Below, piece after piece: positions 1 to 12,155 of a DNA stretch of 64,000 nt. Position numbers and translations under genes: made by a program. Origin of the DNA: Andrena cerasifolii (taxonomy: Eukaryota > Arthropoda > Insecta > Hymenoptera > Andrenidae); NCBI RefSeq assembly GCF_050908995.1, contig NC_135133.1, positions 2,522,001 to 2,586,000 on the forward strand. Direction: 5' to 3'. Positions within the stretch are counted from its first letter, which is position 1, and every line of letters begins with the position of its first letter. The notes beneath the pieces are model-generated. The model worked only from the letters and a program-made list of their open reading frames with translations, was not told the DNA's origin and searched no databases.

Positions 1-635
1 GTTGGCCAACTGACCAATTTCAGCATTCCATTCTGAGATCCTCAAGGGTTAATTGAAGCATTTACGTTCTAAGTTTTTCGCAGCAATAGATTAATGGGAA
101 TCCATATGGGGAAATACTTATGTATTTTGCAATATCTTTGAATCGTCACGACATTAGGTACCTGACTTAGGTATTGTAATGTATTGAACTTTAAATTTGC
201 ATTTCACCCGGGGTTAAGAAATATGGACTTGGTCAGTTTTACCAAGAGAGCGACTTCTTCCTCGAAATGTCAGGATGGTAATAGATTGCTGTGCGACAAG
301 AATTTATTAATTTTTGATAAGATGGGTGGTAATATTTGCGGAACGAATTCTGAGGATATGGGAGGATGTGTTGAGGATGTAGGGGAATTTGTTAACTAGA
401 CTGCGATAGACTTACTAAGTAATTAATAACTAGAATATTGACAAGTCTGTCCATTATTGGATTTCCATTGAAAGCTATCGGTTATTCTACATATAGAATA
501 TGGTAGAATTTTTCATTTACAGTAGAACCTGTAGTAGGGGAGAGTAGAGGAATTAGGAATACTTAAGGGAAAAGTTAAATTGAAACAAATGTTTTGATTC
601 TAATTAGATTTGCTTTATAGATAATTGAACTTTGG
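1..635. other. Unannotated AT-rich DNA
   Basis: I see no gene, tandem repeat or recognisable element here. The only ORF of note (184-399, plus) has no recognisable domain and no supporting splice context. Confidence 0.5.
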
Positions 636-1390
636 TTAAGGGGTTATACCTAGTCAGGCGGCCGAAAAGAGGCGAATATTTGTGATTTTTTTTTGAACAA
701 GCGGAAGCGTATAATTTTACAAAACTTTTTGCGTTTAAAAGAGCAACATTTAAAGAACATTTGGTAATTTTTTCGTAGAAAAATATTTACGTTTATAATA
801 AAATAACATGCGACATCCAAGAAGCATTTTTAAAAATTTGGTTTTGCGGTGAGCATTACCATTCGGAACTAGATTATCTAAAATCAATAAACAAAAAAGA
901 TTTCGTTAGTATATTAATGTATCCTCAGGTTGACGGAGAGAATTTTCCGAAATATTAAGTTAAAACAATATGGCAGCTATTTAAAGTTGAAATCCTGATT
1001 TTTTCGCGTAATTTTTGTAGGAAAAAGTCAGGATTTCAACTTTAAATAGCCGCCATTTTGTTTTAACTTAATATTTCGGAAAATTCTCTCCGCCAACCTG
1101 AGGATACATTAATATACTAGCGAAATCTATTTTGTTTTTTAATTTTAGATAATCTGGTTCCGAATGGCAGTGCTCACCGCAAAAGCAAATTTTTAAAAAG
1201 GCTTCTTGGATGTCGCTAGTTATTTTATTATAAACGTAAATCTTTTTGTACGAAAAAATTACCAAATGTTCTTTAAATGTTGTTCTTTTAAACGCAAAAA
1301 GTTCTGTAAAAATATACGCTTCCGCTTTTTCAAAAAAAATTCACAAATATTCGCCTCTTTTCGACCGCCTGACTAGGCATAACCCCTTAA
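636..1390. mobile_element. TTAA-flanked foldback element, family A copy 1
   Basis: An almost perfect palindrome of about 755 bp. The left arm (636-1007) and right arm (1020-1390) are reverse complements around a loop of about a dozen bases. Both ends read TTAAGGGGTTATRCCTAGTC inward, and TTAA is at both outer edges, as expected of a TTAA-target (piggyBac-like) non-autonomous element. No transposase is encoded; the ORF at 1068-1265 is an arm translation. Other copies lie at 16641-17213 and at the window end (63925 on). The right TTAA (1387-1390) is also the left TTAA of the next element. Superfamily assignment rests on the TTAA alone. Confidence 0.8.
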
Positions 1391-1555
1391 GGGGAGAATC
1401 CTATTCTTTGGGCTGAAAACATAGCAAGATTTGGGATTTTTTTTAGGAACCAGAGATTCGATTCATCTGAAAGTTGGACCATGTTTTGATTTATATTTGA
1501 AGAAGCTACAGGTTTTTTTTATTAATTTTTAACCATAAATTTGCATGATATTTAT

Positions 1556-3001
1556 TAGGGTGTGTCAATTTTTTCAATGTTTCAATTTTAAAAACGACTA
1601 GTGGAAAAAGGGTACAATTTCAGGTTTAAGATTAACCACTACCTTTAAAGTTTGTGTAATGTATTATTTACCTAGATGAAATTTCATTTGAAATTATAGA
1701 AAAATACGAAAATTACTAAAATTATTAAAAAATAATTTAATAATTGAGCTTATGAATCGCAACAGAAGCAAATAAGATATCGCTTCTTTCGTGGACTTTG
1801 TTAAATAGCATTAAATTTACTACATAGATGACATATAGCTAGATCTGTTGCTAAAGTTACATATATTTTCATTTTCCAATTAAAAGAGTGTTGTTTCGGC
1901 GTACTGGTTCGGTCCTTCGATTACCTATTTAAACAAAACCTAATTGCAATTTTGAAACATTTTTTTAACAGTTTCCAACGTTTCGGTCAATAATTCTGAC
2001 CATTTTCAAGGAAAGTTAAAATTTATTTTTTTTAAAAAGTGGAAATAAAAATTGATATTAAATGAACTTTTGAATTTAAAAGATTGTGGAAATGTCGCGT
2101 TCATAGTTGGGCATGCGACTCTCGAGTCCGCTGACTGGTGACTGAGGTAAACAGTGTTAAATCAGGCAAGAACATCCAAACAGAATGCCAAAGGGCACTC
2201 GAACGACGCCGAAGCGATAACCGTTGACAATTTAAAATGTTTTTGAAAAGACGAAACTCTATTAATTCACGCCAACAATGCCTAATATCTTTATTATTAT
2301 TTATTTGGTGATAAATACATCCCTCATAGGTGTCAAAAACCAAACAGTTACATAAATTAAGAAGTTATTATATGTAATAATAATTCAATCATAGAGAAAC
2401 AGAAAAACCAAAATTCTATTAGATGGACTAGAGCGACATTTCCACAATCTTTTAAATTCAAACCTTCATTTAATATCAATTTTTATTTCCACTTTTTAAA
2501 AAATAAATTTTAACTTACCTTGAAAATGGTCAGAATTATTGACCGAAACGTTGGAAACTTAAAAAAATGTTTCAAAATTGCAATTAGTTTTTGTTTAAAT
2601 ATTCGAAGGACCGAACCAGTGCGCCGAAACAACACTCTTTTAATTGGAACGATTTATGCGGTCGAAATTCAAATTATCATATTTTCATTTTGTAATAAAT
2701 ACACATTTCCATATATTTGCATGTGAATGTAATAAATACTAATTTCCACATATTTTTATTTTCATTTTCATGCTTTTATGTAAGCAAGACTCACTTTAAG
2801 CAATATATGAATATGTAGTTTGCAGTTAAATTTTACTTAATTTTCACTTTTCTCAACTGTGATTTGAAGTAGCTAAACCTCACTCAAATCAATTTCTGAA
2901 AATAATTTCAGATGCAGGATTAAAAACAGCATTACTTTGATACAAGTCACTTTTAAAATTTTCAAAAATTTTAAATTTACCCATAAAATTGACACACCCT
3001 A
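1556..3001. mobile_element. hAT-type non-autonomous element nested in family B
   Basis: The termini are inverted: TAGGGTGTGTCAATTTT at 1556 and its complement ending at 3001. The flanking 8 bp ATATTTAT is present on both sides (1548-1555 and 3002-3009). An 8-bp target duplication with a TAGGG end is characteristic of hAT elements. The 1446-bp interior encodes no transposase that I can recognise. It contains a large internal palindrome (1877-2648), which may be a third nested element. ORFs at 2101-2343 and 2520-2726 are artefacts of the repeat. Confidence 0.8.
1877..2648. repeat. Palindrome inside the hAT element
   Basis: Arms 1877-2096 and 2433-2648 are reverse complements. They start with CCAATTAAAAGAGTGTTG and end with CAACACTCTTTTAATTGG. 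They enclose a 336-bp unique loop. No clear target duplication is visible at the outer edges, so it may be the element's own core or a further insertion. Confidence 0.7.
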
Positions 3002-3335
3002 ATATTTATCCACCAGTTAATCTGAAGCAGAAAAATGAAACGGCGTTTTATTTTATATATGTACATGTACCTTGAAATTGATGAACCAGCAAAAAAACGA
3101 AAAAATTTATTCAGGAGTGTGGAGAGTTTTCAAACTGAAATGTCTGGACATTTAATTTGTGCGATTCAATATTACGCCAATTTTCTTATATAACAAAATA
3201 AGTATAGAACTTAGCGGTATTCTGGTTCATCAAATTGAAGCTATATATGTACAAAGTAAAACGCCGTTTCCTTTTTCTGTTTCAGATTAGTTGGAAGGTA
3301 AATATCATGCACATATATTTATTATTAAAAATATT

Positions 3336-5112
3336 TTTAACTCGGCGTCTCATCATTTGCACTGTGTAAATCTGGCACCGACTTAAAAAATATGAGCGTC
3401 GTAGATTAAATAAGGGATTAAATTATTTTTTACTTTTTAGTGCATTTTTATTTTCTTGAAGTCGGTTTAAATTTGTTTTAAAATTTTTTTATTGCTACAG
3501 CTACTTTTACTTTCACCCGAAAAGTGACAAAAGGTCATAGATAAAAATATATTCTCACTTTTAATAATGACATTCGTTGAATAAAGCGAACCAACTTCTG
3601 CAGTGACCCAGTACATGTCACTGCTTGGCATTGATAGTGGCATAACTCAATTTAAACAAATTATACGATCAGTGTTCAACTATTAGTGAAATACGAATTT
3701 TAAACTGTTTTTCTTTTGAACTTTAGGTACATTTTTTAGTTATACCAGTATCAATGCCAAACAGCGATATAGAAATATGGAAAACCTTGCCACTTTGAAA
3801 AGACTACCGATTACAAGAATCAGAATATAAATTCCCAGAATACAGGAAAATTCACTAATTGTCGAGCGAGTAAGGAAATTTACTGTCGACCCTACGCGCT
3901 AGAGAATTTAGCAATCTTTGAAGCTCGAAAGAGGAAACTGTGGCGCCGTTGTGTATCCACGAGACGTTTGAAAAGGAAATTTACCGTTTGCGGACTGGAA
4001 AATTTCATGGAGAGGAAAAGGAACATATTCCTTCAGTGGTTTTAAGATTCTACGAAAAAGTTCCGACCCGCGTACCTTCTGGAACGAGAATGGTCGTTTC
4101 ATAGGATTTTCATAAGAAAGAAAAGTCAAGAGTACGCAAGTGGAGCAACAACATAAGTACACAGGCGCATGCACGACACTTTCAGGGTTTTAAAGAAACA
4201 TACTATACGAAAGATGCGTTCTTTCCATTTGGATAGAAGATGCAACTGTCAGTTACACCTGGTAGCAGTAAATTAGAAATAACAATAGGTGAAGTACTAA
4301 TTTAAATCTGCATATAATTATAAGGATTACAAATATTCTGCAAGTTGCGTTATGCATATTCTGTAATATTAATATTAAATATTCCATGCCCCTGCTCTTC
4401 TAAAGAAGAGAACCATGTAGAATTTAAGTTAATAAAATATCCATCCCGATATTCTAATGTTTTCAGTAATGTTAGTTTGCAGCAATGTTGAAAACAATCA
4501 CCACAAATCTGTTAGGAAATACCATAAGTGATCAGGTTGTTTGAAAATTGTATTTATAACAACATACCTAGACACGACCTTCATTTATCCATTTGATATA
4601 AATACTACTTATGCAGGAATCTTCCAACAACATTACCTAGGTATATAAAAAATTGAAGATCTCAGATCGAACACTTCACTTATTATGAAGATGTGAAAAG
4701 AATACAAAAAAAATACACATAGCGTTAATTGTTCATCTAAATATTTACAAAGTTGTTTACAATGTAATTAAACTAGTTGTTAAAGTAATTCACCAATTTA
4801 CTAAAGCAACTCACCAGCTACCCCTAGCTAACCCCAACCAACCCCCAAAAATACCAGAAAAATTACAAAAATTATTTATTACGCTACTCGTGATCCCTTT
4901 CATAGATGTTGCAAAACTGCGAGCTCCTGTTTTCCCCGTTTAGACCTTTTTAATGGGTCGCCTTAACGACTCAAAACACAAATTATTATTAAGCTAAAGT
5001 ATAGTATACCATAGCGTTCTTTTACACTTGCTATAATTTCCCTTTTATTTTTTCCTGCATTCTTTTAGTATGAATACAACTTCTGTACTTACATCTCATG
5101 TCATATATATGT
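3336..5112. other. Intergenic DNA with one small inverted repeat
   Basis: No gene is seen. A short foldback structure lies at 3616-3774: CTTGGCATTGATAGTGGCAT at its left faces its near complement at the right. The minus-strand ORF 3908-4174 has no recognisable domain and is not called. Confidence 0.5.
3616..3774. repeat. Small inverted repeat (MITE-like)
   Basis: The arms are about 40 bp (3616-3655 and 3733-3774) and nearly complementary over the CTTGGCATTGATA..GG.ATAAC segment, with a loop of about 80 bp. The size and shape fit a miniature inverted-repeat element. No target duplication could be fixed. Confidence 0.45.
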
Positions 5113-5331
5113 ACTAGCTTTACTACTCGGCTTCGCCCGAAATTTATATTCTGATTTTATAAAAAATTGTTTTTTTTTATTTTTTTTTGTGAAAATTGTC
5201 ACATTCATCTGGATTAGTCAAGCATAATGAGCTGAGGCACATTTCGTGATACCGAAGTTTGTGGTTTTTAAGCGACAGACAAACACACAAACGTATAGAC
5301 GCTTTGTGCTTTATATATTAAGATATCTTAT
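5113..5331 (-). repeat. Dispersed repeat, copy 1 (uninterrupted)
   Basis: This is the reverse complement of the repeat at 23951-24360. It contains CGGCTTCGCCCGAAATTTA at one end and a CTTTATATATTAAG-like stretch at the other. Similar end sequences are common in insect Helitron-like repeats, but no hairpin terminus was verified, so the class is left open. It matters because it is the empty-site version of the copy that carries the insertion at 24058-24266. Confidence 0.6.
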
Positions 5332-5335
5332 TATA

Positions 5336-6066
5336 CCTGGTGTTCGACTACACGTGGGAATAAATTTAAGGGGTGATTCTAGATACCATTCTAATAATAA
5401 GACGTGAAGGGGTGATTCTAGATAGCATTCTAATAATAAAATCAAGAATAACGATATTGCGATTGAGGCTGCGTTTGTAAGTTATAAGCATTTAAAGATA
5501 TGCCTTAAAGCCGGCAACCCGCGTGCACCGCTGCACGCGGGGCATGTCAGGCGCGGGGTCGAGCAGTGGTGGTCAAAGCCACTGTTTTAGAGCGGGTAAA
5601 CTTTATGTTTCCTGTTTAAATTCTTGTGCGTGATTCAGTGCGGATTAATTTATTTCTAAATTTTTTACACGTTTTACAGCAAGAGATCTAATATTTTTTA
5701 ATTTTTTGGGAGTGGTGAGACGTTGTATGATTTTTGCGCGTGTGTGTCTCGATAACACAATGTACTACAACAGTGAATATAATGGAAACAATTGATTTTA
5801 GCGAGCAGGTAAGTACCCTTTAATTTTAGACTAAGTGTCGCAGAATCACGGGGCCTGAGGTGAGTTCTCTGACTACTGCCCGTCCCTTCGCCCGACTTCC
5901 CCGCATGCAGCGGTGCACGCAGATTGCCTACTCTCAGGCATATCTTCAAACGCTTATAACTAACTAACGAAGCCTCACCCGCATTATCGTTACTCTTGAT
6001 TTTCGTCTTAATATGGTGTCTAGAATCACCCCTTAAATTTATTCCTACATGTAGCCGACTACCCTG
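5336..6066. mobile_element. Foldback element with internal TTAA
   Basis: The arms (5336-5560 and 5888-6066) are complementary. GGAATAAATTTAAGGGGTGA on the left faces its complement around 6026-6052. The palindrome continues outward past the TTAA for about 30 bp on each side, so TTAA is not the outer boundary here. The left arm contains a local duplication of about 35 bp (5371-5405 and 5406-5440). The loop (about 5560-5890) is unique. No coding capacity is recognised. Confidence 0.65.
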
Positions 6067-8600
6067 TATGTTGTATTTCCCTTGTATCCATGTTGTGTTT
6101 GTATCTTCTTTTTTTAATTTTTTATCTCTCTGCCTCTTATGTACAGTTACATGCCTCGTTGCAACTAAAGGAAATACCCCGTTAAATGAATGAATAAAAA
6201 AAGCTCCCCAATGAAAAAGTAAATTCTAAATACTACCGCGAGTGTAAACATTTCAATGTTGAACGAGGGAGGTTTCAGACGATTCCCCTAAGAATGATGC
6301 AGGGTAGTTGGCAAGTTTAAAACACCGCTTAGGCAACCCGCCATGGAACTTTTCGCGTATTTCTTTTTTTTTTCAGCGGGCCCGAGGTTCATTTTAATCT
6401 CGCGGCTGATAAGCCAGGAGTTTCGCCAACGATGCGGCGCGGCATCCTTTCATGCGCTACCCCGTGGGAATAAACAACTGCATTATCTTAGAGCGTTTTA
6501 CTTGTCCCCGCGGTGTTTGGCTTCGCGAGAATTTACATTCGACTCCCATTCAAATTTGCATAGGTACATGTGAGCTAGAACTGCCGTAAGGAGACCGCTG
6601 TCGTTGCGCTTTCTTCTGGAACCGACACCTCCGATCACCAGCTGACAGCGAATCCTGAATTCTATTTCAGCTGCGATCAATTGGACGTTACAGCGAGCAC
6701 TGAGATTACAACCTGCGTTTCAATGGAATTCGCACGCAGCAAACTTTTACACCAAAATGAAAGCAACGATGTCGTGGTGATCGAGGTGAAAGCAACAAGA
6801 AGCCTTCCGACGCTTTCACTGACTATAAAGGCTGCTTCACACGGGAACACTTTTCTGGTATTTGTGGCTCGTGACTGGTACTTTAGATATCTTATATCTT
6901 TCATTATTTTTCTTACAAAGAATTGTTATTTCTATTGTTGGAACATATACGAAGTTCTAGTAGTGTACCACAGGAATATCACGTGTGAAAAGAGCTTCTA
7001 AAAATAAAGTATTACGATAAGATAATTATTAATATATAAATAATTTATATATATCAAAAATTATTATTGATTATACCATTATTTATAAATAAATCCTTCC
7101 AATTTGATAATATATATAGACTTTATGGGTTCATCGAATTATTAATTAGTTTTGTTCAATATGTTCCATAAAATCAAAAATAATTTAAATAGAATTAATA
7201 TATATTTATATCAATATATCAAATTAATATATATACCATTAATAAAAAGGCCAGGAACTTGTGAAGAGTCACAGTGACGATGATTCTTTTCAGTTTTCTT
7301 AGTCTTATTGAAATAATGGTGAGTAAAGCTGTTTCGTTATGAAGGCAGATAGTATTTTAATTAGCTGGAGTCAGCGTTTAGGTGTTTGTCGCGTTGGCCC
7401 GATTGTTTTGCTGGAAATAATTAAAGATTGCATCTAAAGGGAGGAGTAATTGGCTGAGCAAGGACTATCTTTCCCCAAGCTCCAACTGGTCCAAACGATT
7501 GAATTACTCCTACGACATTGTCCCGTTTATTTGAAATTCAATTATGTATATGTCGACTCCTCGAAGAAGTTTCCTCCTCTGCTATCGACGATGCATTCAT
7601 TGGGACTCGAACGAACGGATTCAAATTGCAAAACTGGCTGCAATTTTGTGCACATTTTATTTGTTGGAGGGGGTTGTTGAATTTTTTTCTTAACTAGGAT
7701 TTCCTAATAAGTGGCATTTTTTTAGAATTGTAGAAATATATGTAGTTGTCAAAAAAGACAAAATGTTTTAAAAATATTCGTGGCGAAATTTAAAAATAAA
7801 CATTCTAACTTTATTTAAGTGTCATTAGTTTCCTTTTATTCCTCAGTATTATTGCATTTATCAAATAATAACGTAGAAACGACGATAAGACAACCGTTTC
7901 TTCTAGAATATCAATAAAAATCTACTAAAAATATTTTTAAAAAAAACTAATCAGAATACTATTAATTTCAGAATCCCTTAATATTAGAATCTTCCATTTA
8001 GTTCAAGCTAACCGTCACCAAATTAGTAGAAAGTAAAATTTCGTTTCGCAACTTACTCCATTTTGGGGTGCCTCGTAAGCAGGGTTGTCAATGCCAGCCA
8101 TGGTTCTTCTGGAAGATAGTAAATCATATTTAATTTTAGAAAACAGAGATCACAAAATATATACCTACTATTTTGATATTTGTTTAAAGTAAAATCCAGG
8201 TATCGAATGAAACTGTTAACTTTTATAAATAAAAATTATTTACTGAACTTTCAACTTTTAAATCATTTCTTTTCTGTTTTAAGTTAACACTTTAACTCTG
8301 TTGTAAAAGTTCAGTTTCAATAGTTATTTTGTATTCGATGAATAAAAATTCTGAAGGATCATATATTTTTTATAAACTAAAATATAACTTAACATTATTT
8401 TCTTAATTAGCATTATTTGAGAAATTGAGAGCAAGATAAATATAGAAGAGAAAACAAGTTGTGATTGTTATATGAATATTTTATTTTACTAACAATAAGA
8501 GGAATATTGAACAAAATCTATGTACCCTATAACGGCAAATCTGCTTGCCACAACTTTAACTTTTTCAGAGCAGAATAAATGTTACTGTTTAACTGGAACT
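6067..8600. other. Intergenic DNA, nothing recognised
   Basis: Contains a GC-richer block (about 6290-6700) and very AT-rich DNA (about 7010-7250). One 106-codon ORF (6681-7001, plus) follows a plausible splice acceptor (TTCTATTTCAG), but I recognise no domain and no partner exon, so it is not called as a gene. Confidence 0.4.
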
Positions 8601-8690
8601 TTTTTCTACCTCCAAGAACCCCTACAGTACACTTTGTTGCAGGAACGTTGCAGAACCGTTGCTGCACATTACAATGTTGCAGGTTTCTTG

Positions 8691-8930
8691 AGGTTGCATT
8701 GCAATGTTACAGCAACATTGTGGAAACATTGCCGTGCAATACTGCAATGGCCACGATTGTGCAATGTTCCTGGAATATTGCACACACATTGCCGTGAAAT
8801 ATTGCAATGGCCACGTTTGTGCAATGTTTCGGGAACATTGCGCACACATTGCCGTGAAATATTGCAATGGCCACGTTTGTGCAACGTTTCGGGAATATTG
8901 CGCACACAATACTCGCGGAATATTGCGCAA
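8691..8930. repeat. 60-bp tandem repeat
   Basis: The unit begins CCACGTTTGTGCAATG and recurs at 8751, 8811 and 8871, exactly 60 bp apart, with a partial unit before. Each unit is rich in self-complementary words such as GCAATGTTTCGGGAACATTG. The repeat is open in several frames on both strands, which explains the long overlapping ORFs. Confidence 0.85.
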
Positions 8931-9039
8931 ATACTGCGGTACAACCTACGCGGAGCGTTTCTGAAATACGAACACACGGAATACAGTCTTAGATGCCACA
9001 GGCAACCTCCGAGGGAATAAATGCGAACATGGAGAATAT

Positions 9040-9300
9040 GTGATCTAAGTAATTAATACAATTACTTAATTAGCACTATGAGATTTAAGCAAACTGTTAA
9101 ACTCTATACAGCAATAAAAGATATTTGTAAAGAAGTCTGAGCTGTGAAATGTAAATCCACAAACACTAAAAACTAGAAAATAAAAAATATATATATAAAA
9201 AAAAACAAATGATGTTATGTTAAACGATTGTATTAAAAATGCGCTAAAAACTAAAAAAAAAAATTTCTTGTACTACGCAGGATATTTCATAATAGAATAC
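9040..9300. repeat. Dispersed repeat shared (inverted) with 48420-48610
   Basis: Contains AAATGTAAATCCACAAACAC and GTTAAACGATTGTATT. Their reverse complements occur in the same order at 48420-48610 within another element. It is not coding. Confidence 0.6.
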
Positions 9301-9477
9301 GAATCAATTTAATACAGCATCCAGCGTCGAAATGCATTTGTTTTGAAATATCCGGCTCCACGACTAGGGAGATGTAATGGGATTTGACAAAACGAGCCTT
9401 CGTTTTTGAATTATTTGAGTTTAAAATTTGACACAGTAGAAAATAAGTTCGAATACGTAAGGAATCTTCTCAATCAG

Positions 9478-9550
9478 CCGTTGTAGCTGCGGCGGTAAAG
9501 TGTTCGTCTACGGTGTTACAGGTCGCGGGGGTTCAAACCCACCCCCCTAG
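9478..9550 (+). repeat. tRNA-derived SINE head or tRNA pseudogene
   Basis: A tRNA-like segment has a D-arm/A-box-like TAGCTGCGGCGGTAAAG (about 9484-9500) and a B-box-like GGGTTCAAACCC (about 9529-9540) at roughly tRNA spacing. The acceptor ends do not pair (5' GCCGTTG versus CCCCTAG), and the T stem has a mismatch, so it is not a working tRNA. It is followed by about 110 bp of non-tRNA sequence, consistent with a tRNA-derived SINE. Confidence 0.5.
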
Positions 9551-9890
9551 AGGGTAAAGAATTTTCAATGAGCAAAAGATACACCACGGGCTTTAGACTA
9601 CTAAAAAACGATTCTGCACATATTCATGTCGTCGCGTCCCTCACAGACATGTCAATATATTTTATACACCATTATTTTTATTTTTAGACCTACTGCCCGA
9701 AACGTTGCGGGACCATTGCTGTAATATCTCCGAAACGTTGCGTGACCATTGCTGTAAAATTGCGAAACAATGTTGCAGCAATATCTGCTGCAATTTACTT
9801 GTAACGTTTCGGGAACATTCCGTGCAATGTTCCAAATGTTGCAGCGCAACGTAACTGAGACGTTCCTGCAACAAAGTGTGCTGTACGGGA

Positions 9891-10558
9891 ATATAAAAGT
9901 TCCCTATTTATGCAAAAATGTATGGATACAAGTTTCAGTGAATACACTTCATTTTATAACTGTTTTCTTGGAATAGAAATGATAATAACCAAAAAATTAC
10001 TGGTATATCATACCTGATTGAAAATTTCAACAGTTTCATTCGATCTTTGGTAAAATCACATCACGTTTCTACTATGACGTCGTGTTTGCGCCGCCAAGTG
10101 AAATTCAGCGCATTCTCGAACCATAAGACAATCATTGAGAAGTGGGAATGAGCCGTAATGGAGATGGTATCAATCGAAGTAACAAGGTAATAGATGTCCC
10201 CGTTAAATTATTATGCACACTGTGTGGAACATCTTCAAGCATGTCTTTGGATGAACTTTGAATGGCTCGTAATTCGCTGGAGGAGCGTAGTAATAATAGA
10301 CAATCGCGTCTTCGAGTTGAATGGAGACAGGAACTTGATCAGATTCGATTAATAAAAATAGCAACGCGCATAAGTATCTTGGTGCATCAATGAAACATCG
10401 ATCTTGCGAGCGCTATTATACCAAAGAAACTTCTTACGAGCTGCCTTGAAAGTTACTGCTTTAATAATGGATAGAAAATGTGGAATTTTATCAGATTGAA
10501 AACGGCGAAAGAGTTAATCAAATACTGCAGAAATGGAAAGTGCAACTTCCAAGGGAAA
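9891..10558. other. Intergenic DNA, nothing recognised
   Basis: No ORF, repeat or RNA gene could be supported in this stretch. Confidence 0.4.
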
Positions 10559-11189
10559 TTAAGGGGTCATGCTCAGTCAGGAGGCAGAAAGAAAAGTGAT
10601 ATTTGGGAATTTTTTTCTCGAAAACTGTAAGAACTTTTTCAAAACCTATTTTGGTATTTGAAATAGTGTATTTTTGAGCTTACCTCATAATTTGTTTATT
10701 TAAAAATATCTATCATTAACGTCCTCTCGGGAAAGGTGTTCTGTGGAAACAACTGCTGCTCAATACTGGATCATAAGAAATTAAAAATTCGAAAAGATTT
10801 ATTTAATATATTAAATTATTTAGTCTTTGAACGAAGGATTTTTCGAAATATAAATTTGGGACAAAATAGCGGTCGCTTTAAGGTAAAGTTGCGATTTTTT
10901 ACAAAAACACCACTCGTTTTTGATCAAGAAAAAAAATATGCAACGAAAAAGAAGTCTTTCGTTCAAAGACTAGATAATTTAATATATTAAATAAATCTTT
11001 TTGAATTTTTAATTTCTGATGATCCAGTACCGAGCGGCAGTGGTTCTAGAACTGCCTCCGAGCGCAGTCAGTGGCACTATTTCAAATAGCAAAATATTTT
11101 TTTAAAAAAATACTACAGTTTTTGACAAAAAAAAATCCCAAAAATCACTTTTTTCGGCCTCCTGATTGACAATGAGCATAGCCCCATAA
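10559..11189. mobile_element. TTAA foldback element, family related to A
   Basis: The left end is TTAAGGGGTCATGCTCAGTC. The right end is its near complement, with the final TTAA mutated to ATAA (11186-11189). The arms are complementary inward, including the 10960-10980 and 10800-10820 stretches. The termini resemble family A (TTAAGGGGTTATGCCTAGTC), which suggests related elements mobilised by one enzyme. It does not encode a transposase. Confidence 0.7.
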
Positions 11190-12155
11190 ATTCCTGCACA
11201 TTCCACTACATCGTCGCTTTCAGAAATGAGTATTAACCTGTTAACTGCTTCTTCACCGGGTAAGACGAGTCAACTCGTCGCTAATATTAAAAAATTGCGC
11301 TCGTCGCGAGAGAGTAAAAATATCATTTCTTTCTTATTACTTCACTCTCTCTTTGTTTTTTTTCTTCTGTCATTTTTAATGCATATGGTTAATAAATTAA
11401 ATTAAAAATTCTTATACTTACTAATACTATTTTTTTTAGTAAATTGTTTATTTATTTGGTCGGCGAATCCTTGCACCTTTAGTTTTATCATTCTACTTGT
11501 ACCAGAAATAACATTAAGACATATTTATACCTGCCGTGGGCAAGGCGAGTTAACTCGTTTCCTGCCACTTGTGACCACCCAGCCGGGAAGCGCTTTCGAT
11601 CGAAAAGTGTGCTAACATATAGGAATGCCGTGTTTGAAATGGGTCTAAATAGCTTTGTCACTCGACAGAAACCACCGAGTTGAAAGTATGAACGCGAGAA
11701 CACGCGTGACAACATAATCACGTAAGCGTAAGATAGTACCCCTATTATTTTTTCAAATATTCGCGCCAGAAATCGTGACATTCTATAAATTCTAATAAAA
11801 ATAATAAAAATAATTTAAATTAAATTTGTTTCAGTGTGTATTTAAAATAAATTTATATCCATTGTGGCCATTGTAAATTTTGGGAACCAAATTTCCTAAA
11901 GCATTGGAAACAATTGCCTAAATTATCCGGCTGATATAAAAGTCCGTATATCAAAGTGTATGAGCTAGCGCGTTCATCAGTTTTCACTTCTTTTACCTCG
12001 GATACTTCAGAAACCAATTGTCACGTCAACTTGAAGATTTCTTGTGATCGATGCCTCATCACAAGGCACCATTTGGCCCAAATTCATTTCTAAAATCGTG
12101 GGAGCAAAAAGGGGCGAGAAAATCCCTCGTCTTTGGGTCACTCTTCAGTCCCCTG
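11190..12155. other. Intergenic DNA, nothing firm
   Basis: Contains two similar motifs with an internal near-palindrome (GACGAGTCAACTCGTC at about 11263 and GGCGAGTTAACTCGTT at about 11536). They may be ends of another element, but no pair of boundaries could be fixed. Confidence 0.35.

Larger units (their letters stand above)
1387..3335. mobile_element. TTAA foldback element, family B copy 1, interrupted by a nested element
   Basis: The left end starts TTAAGGGGAGAATCC. The sequence matches the intact copy at 52149-52872 in its ends and in its middle (AATGAAACGGCGTTTTA arms pointing at each other at about 3034 and 3274). It is split at 1548-1555 by the nested element 1556-3001 and resumes at 3002. 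The right end is not found: similarity fades at about 3310-3335, so the terminal arm has been lost. Confidence 0.7.
8605..9890. mobile_element. Inverted-terminal-repeat element with internal 60-bp repeats
   Basis: The left end (about 8605-8650, CACTTTGTTGCAGGAACG) and right end (about 9855-9890) are complementary over roughly 30 bp. Just inside each end are many short AACGTTGC / GCAATATT-type words. The left interior holds exact 60-bp tandem repeats (8751-8930). The middle holds a sequence shared in inverse with 48420-48610 and a tRNA-like SINE segment. I cannot assign a superfamily and could not fix a target duplication. Several overlapping ORFs here are repeat artefacts. Confidence 0.55.

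Noticed and set aside
6681..7001. 106-codon plus-strand ORF after a good acceptor
   Set aside because: No recognisable domain, no partner exons, and the rest of the ORF runs into AT-rich DNA.
8520..9020. 166-codon plus-strand ORF and overlapping ORFs on both strands
   Set aside because: Produced by 60-bp tandem repeats (a multiple of three keeps frames open); the protein is a repeat translation.
9478..9550. Functional tRNA gene
   Set aside because: A- and B-box-like words are present, but the acceptor stem does not pair and the T stem has a mismatch.
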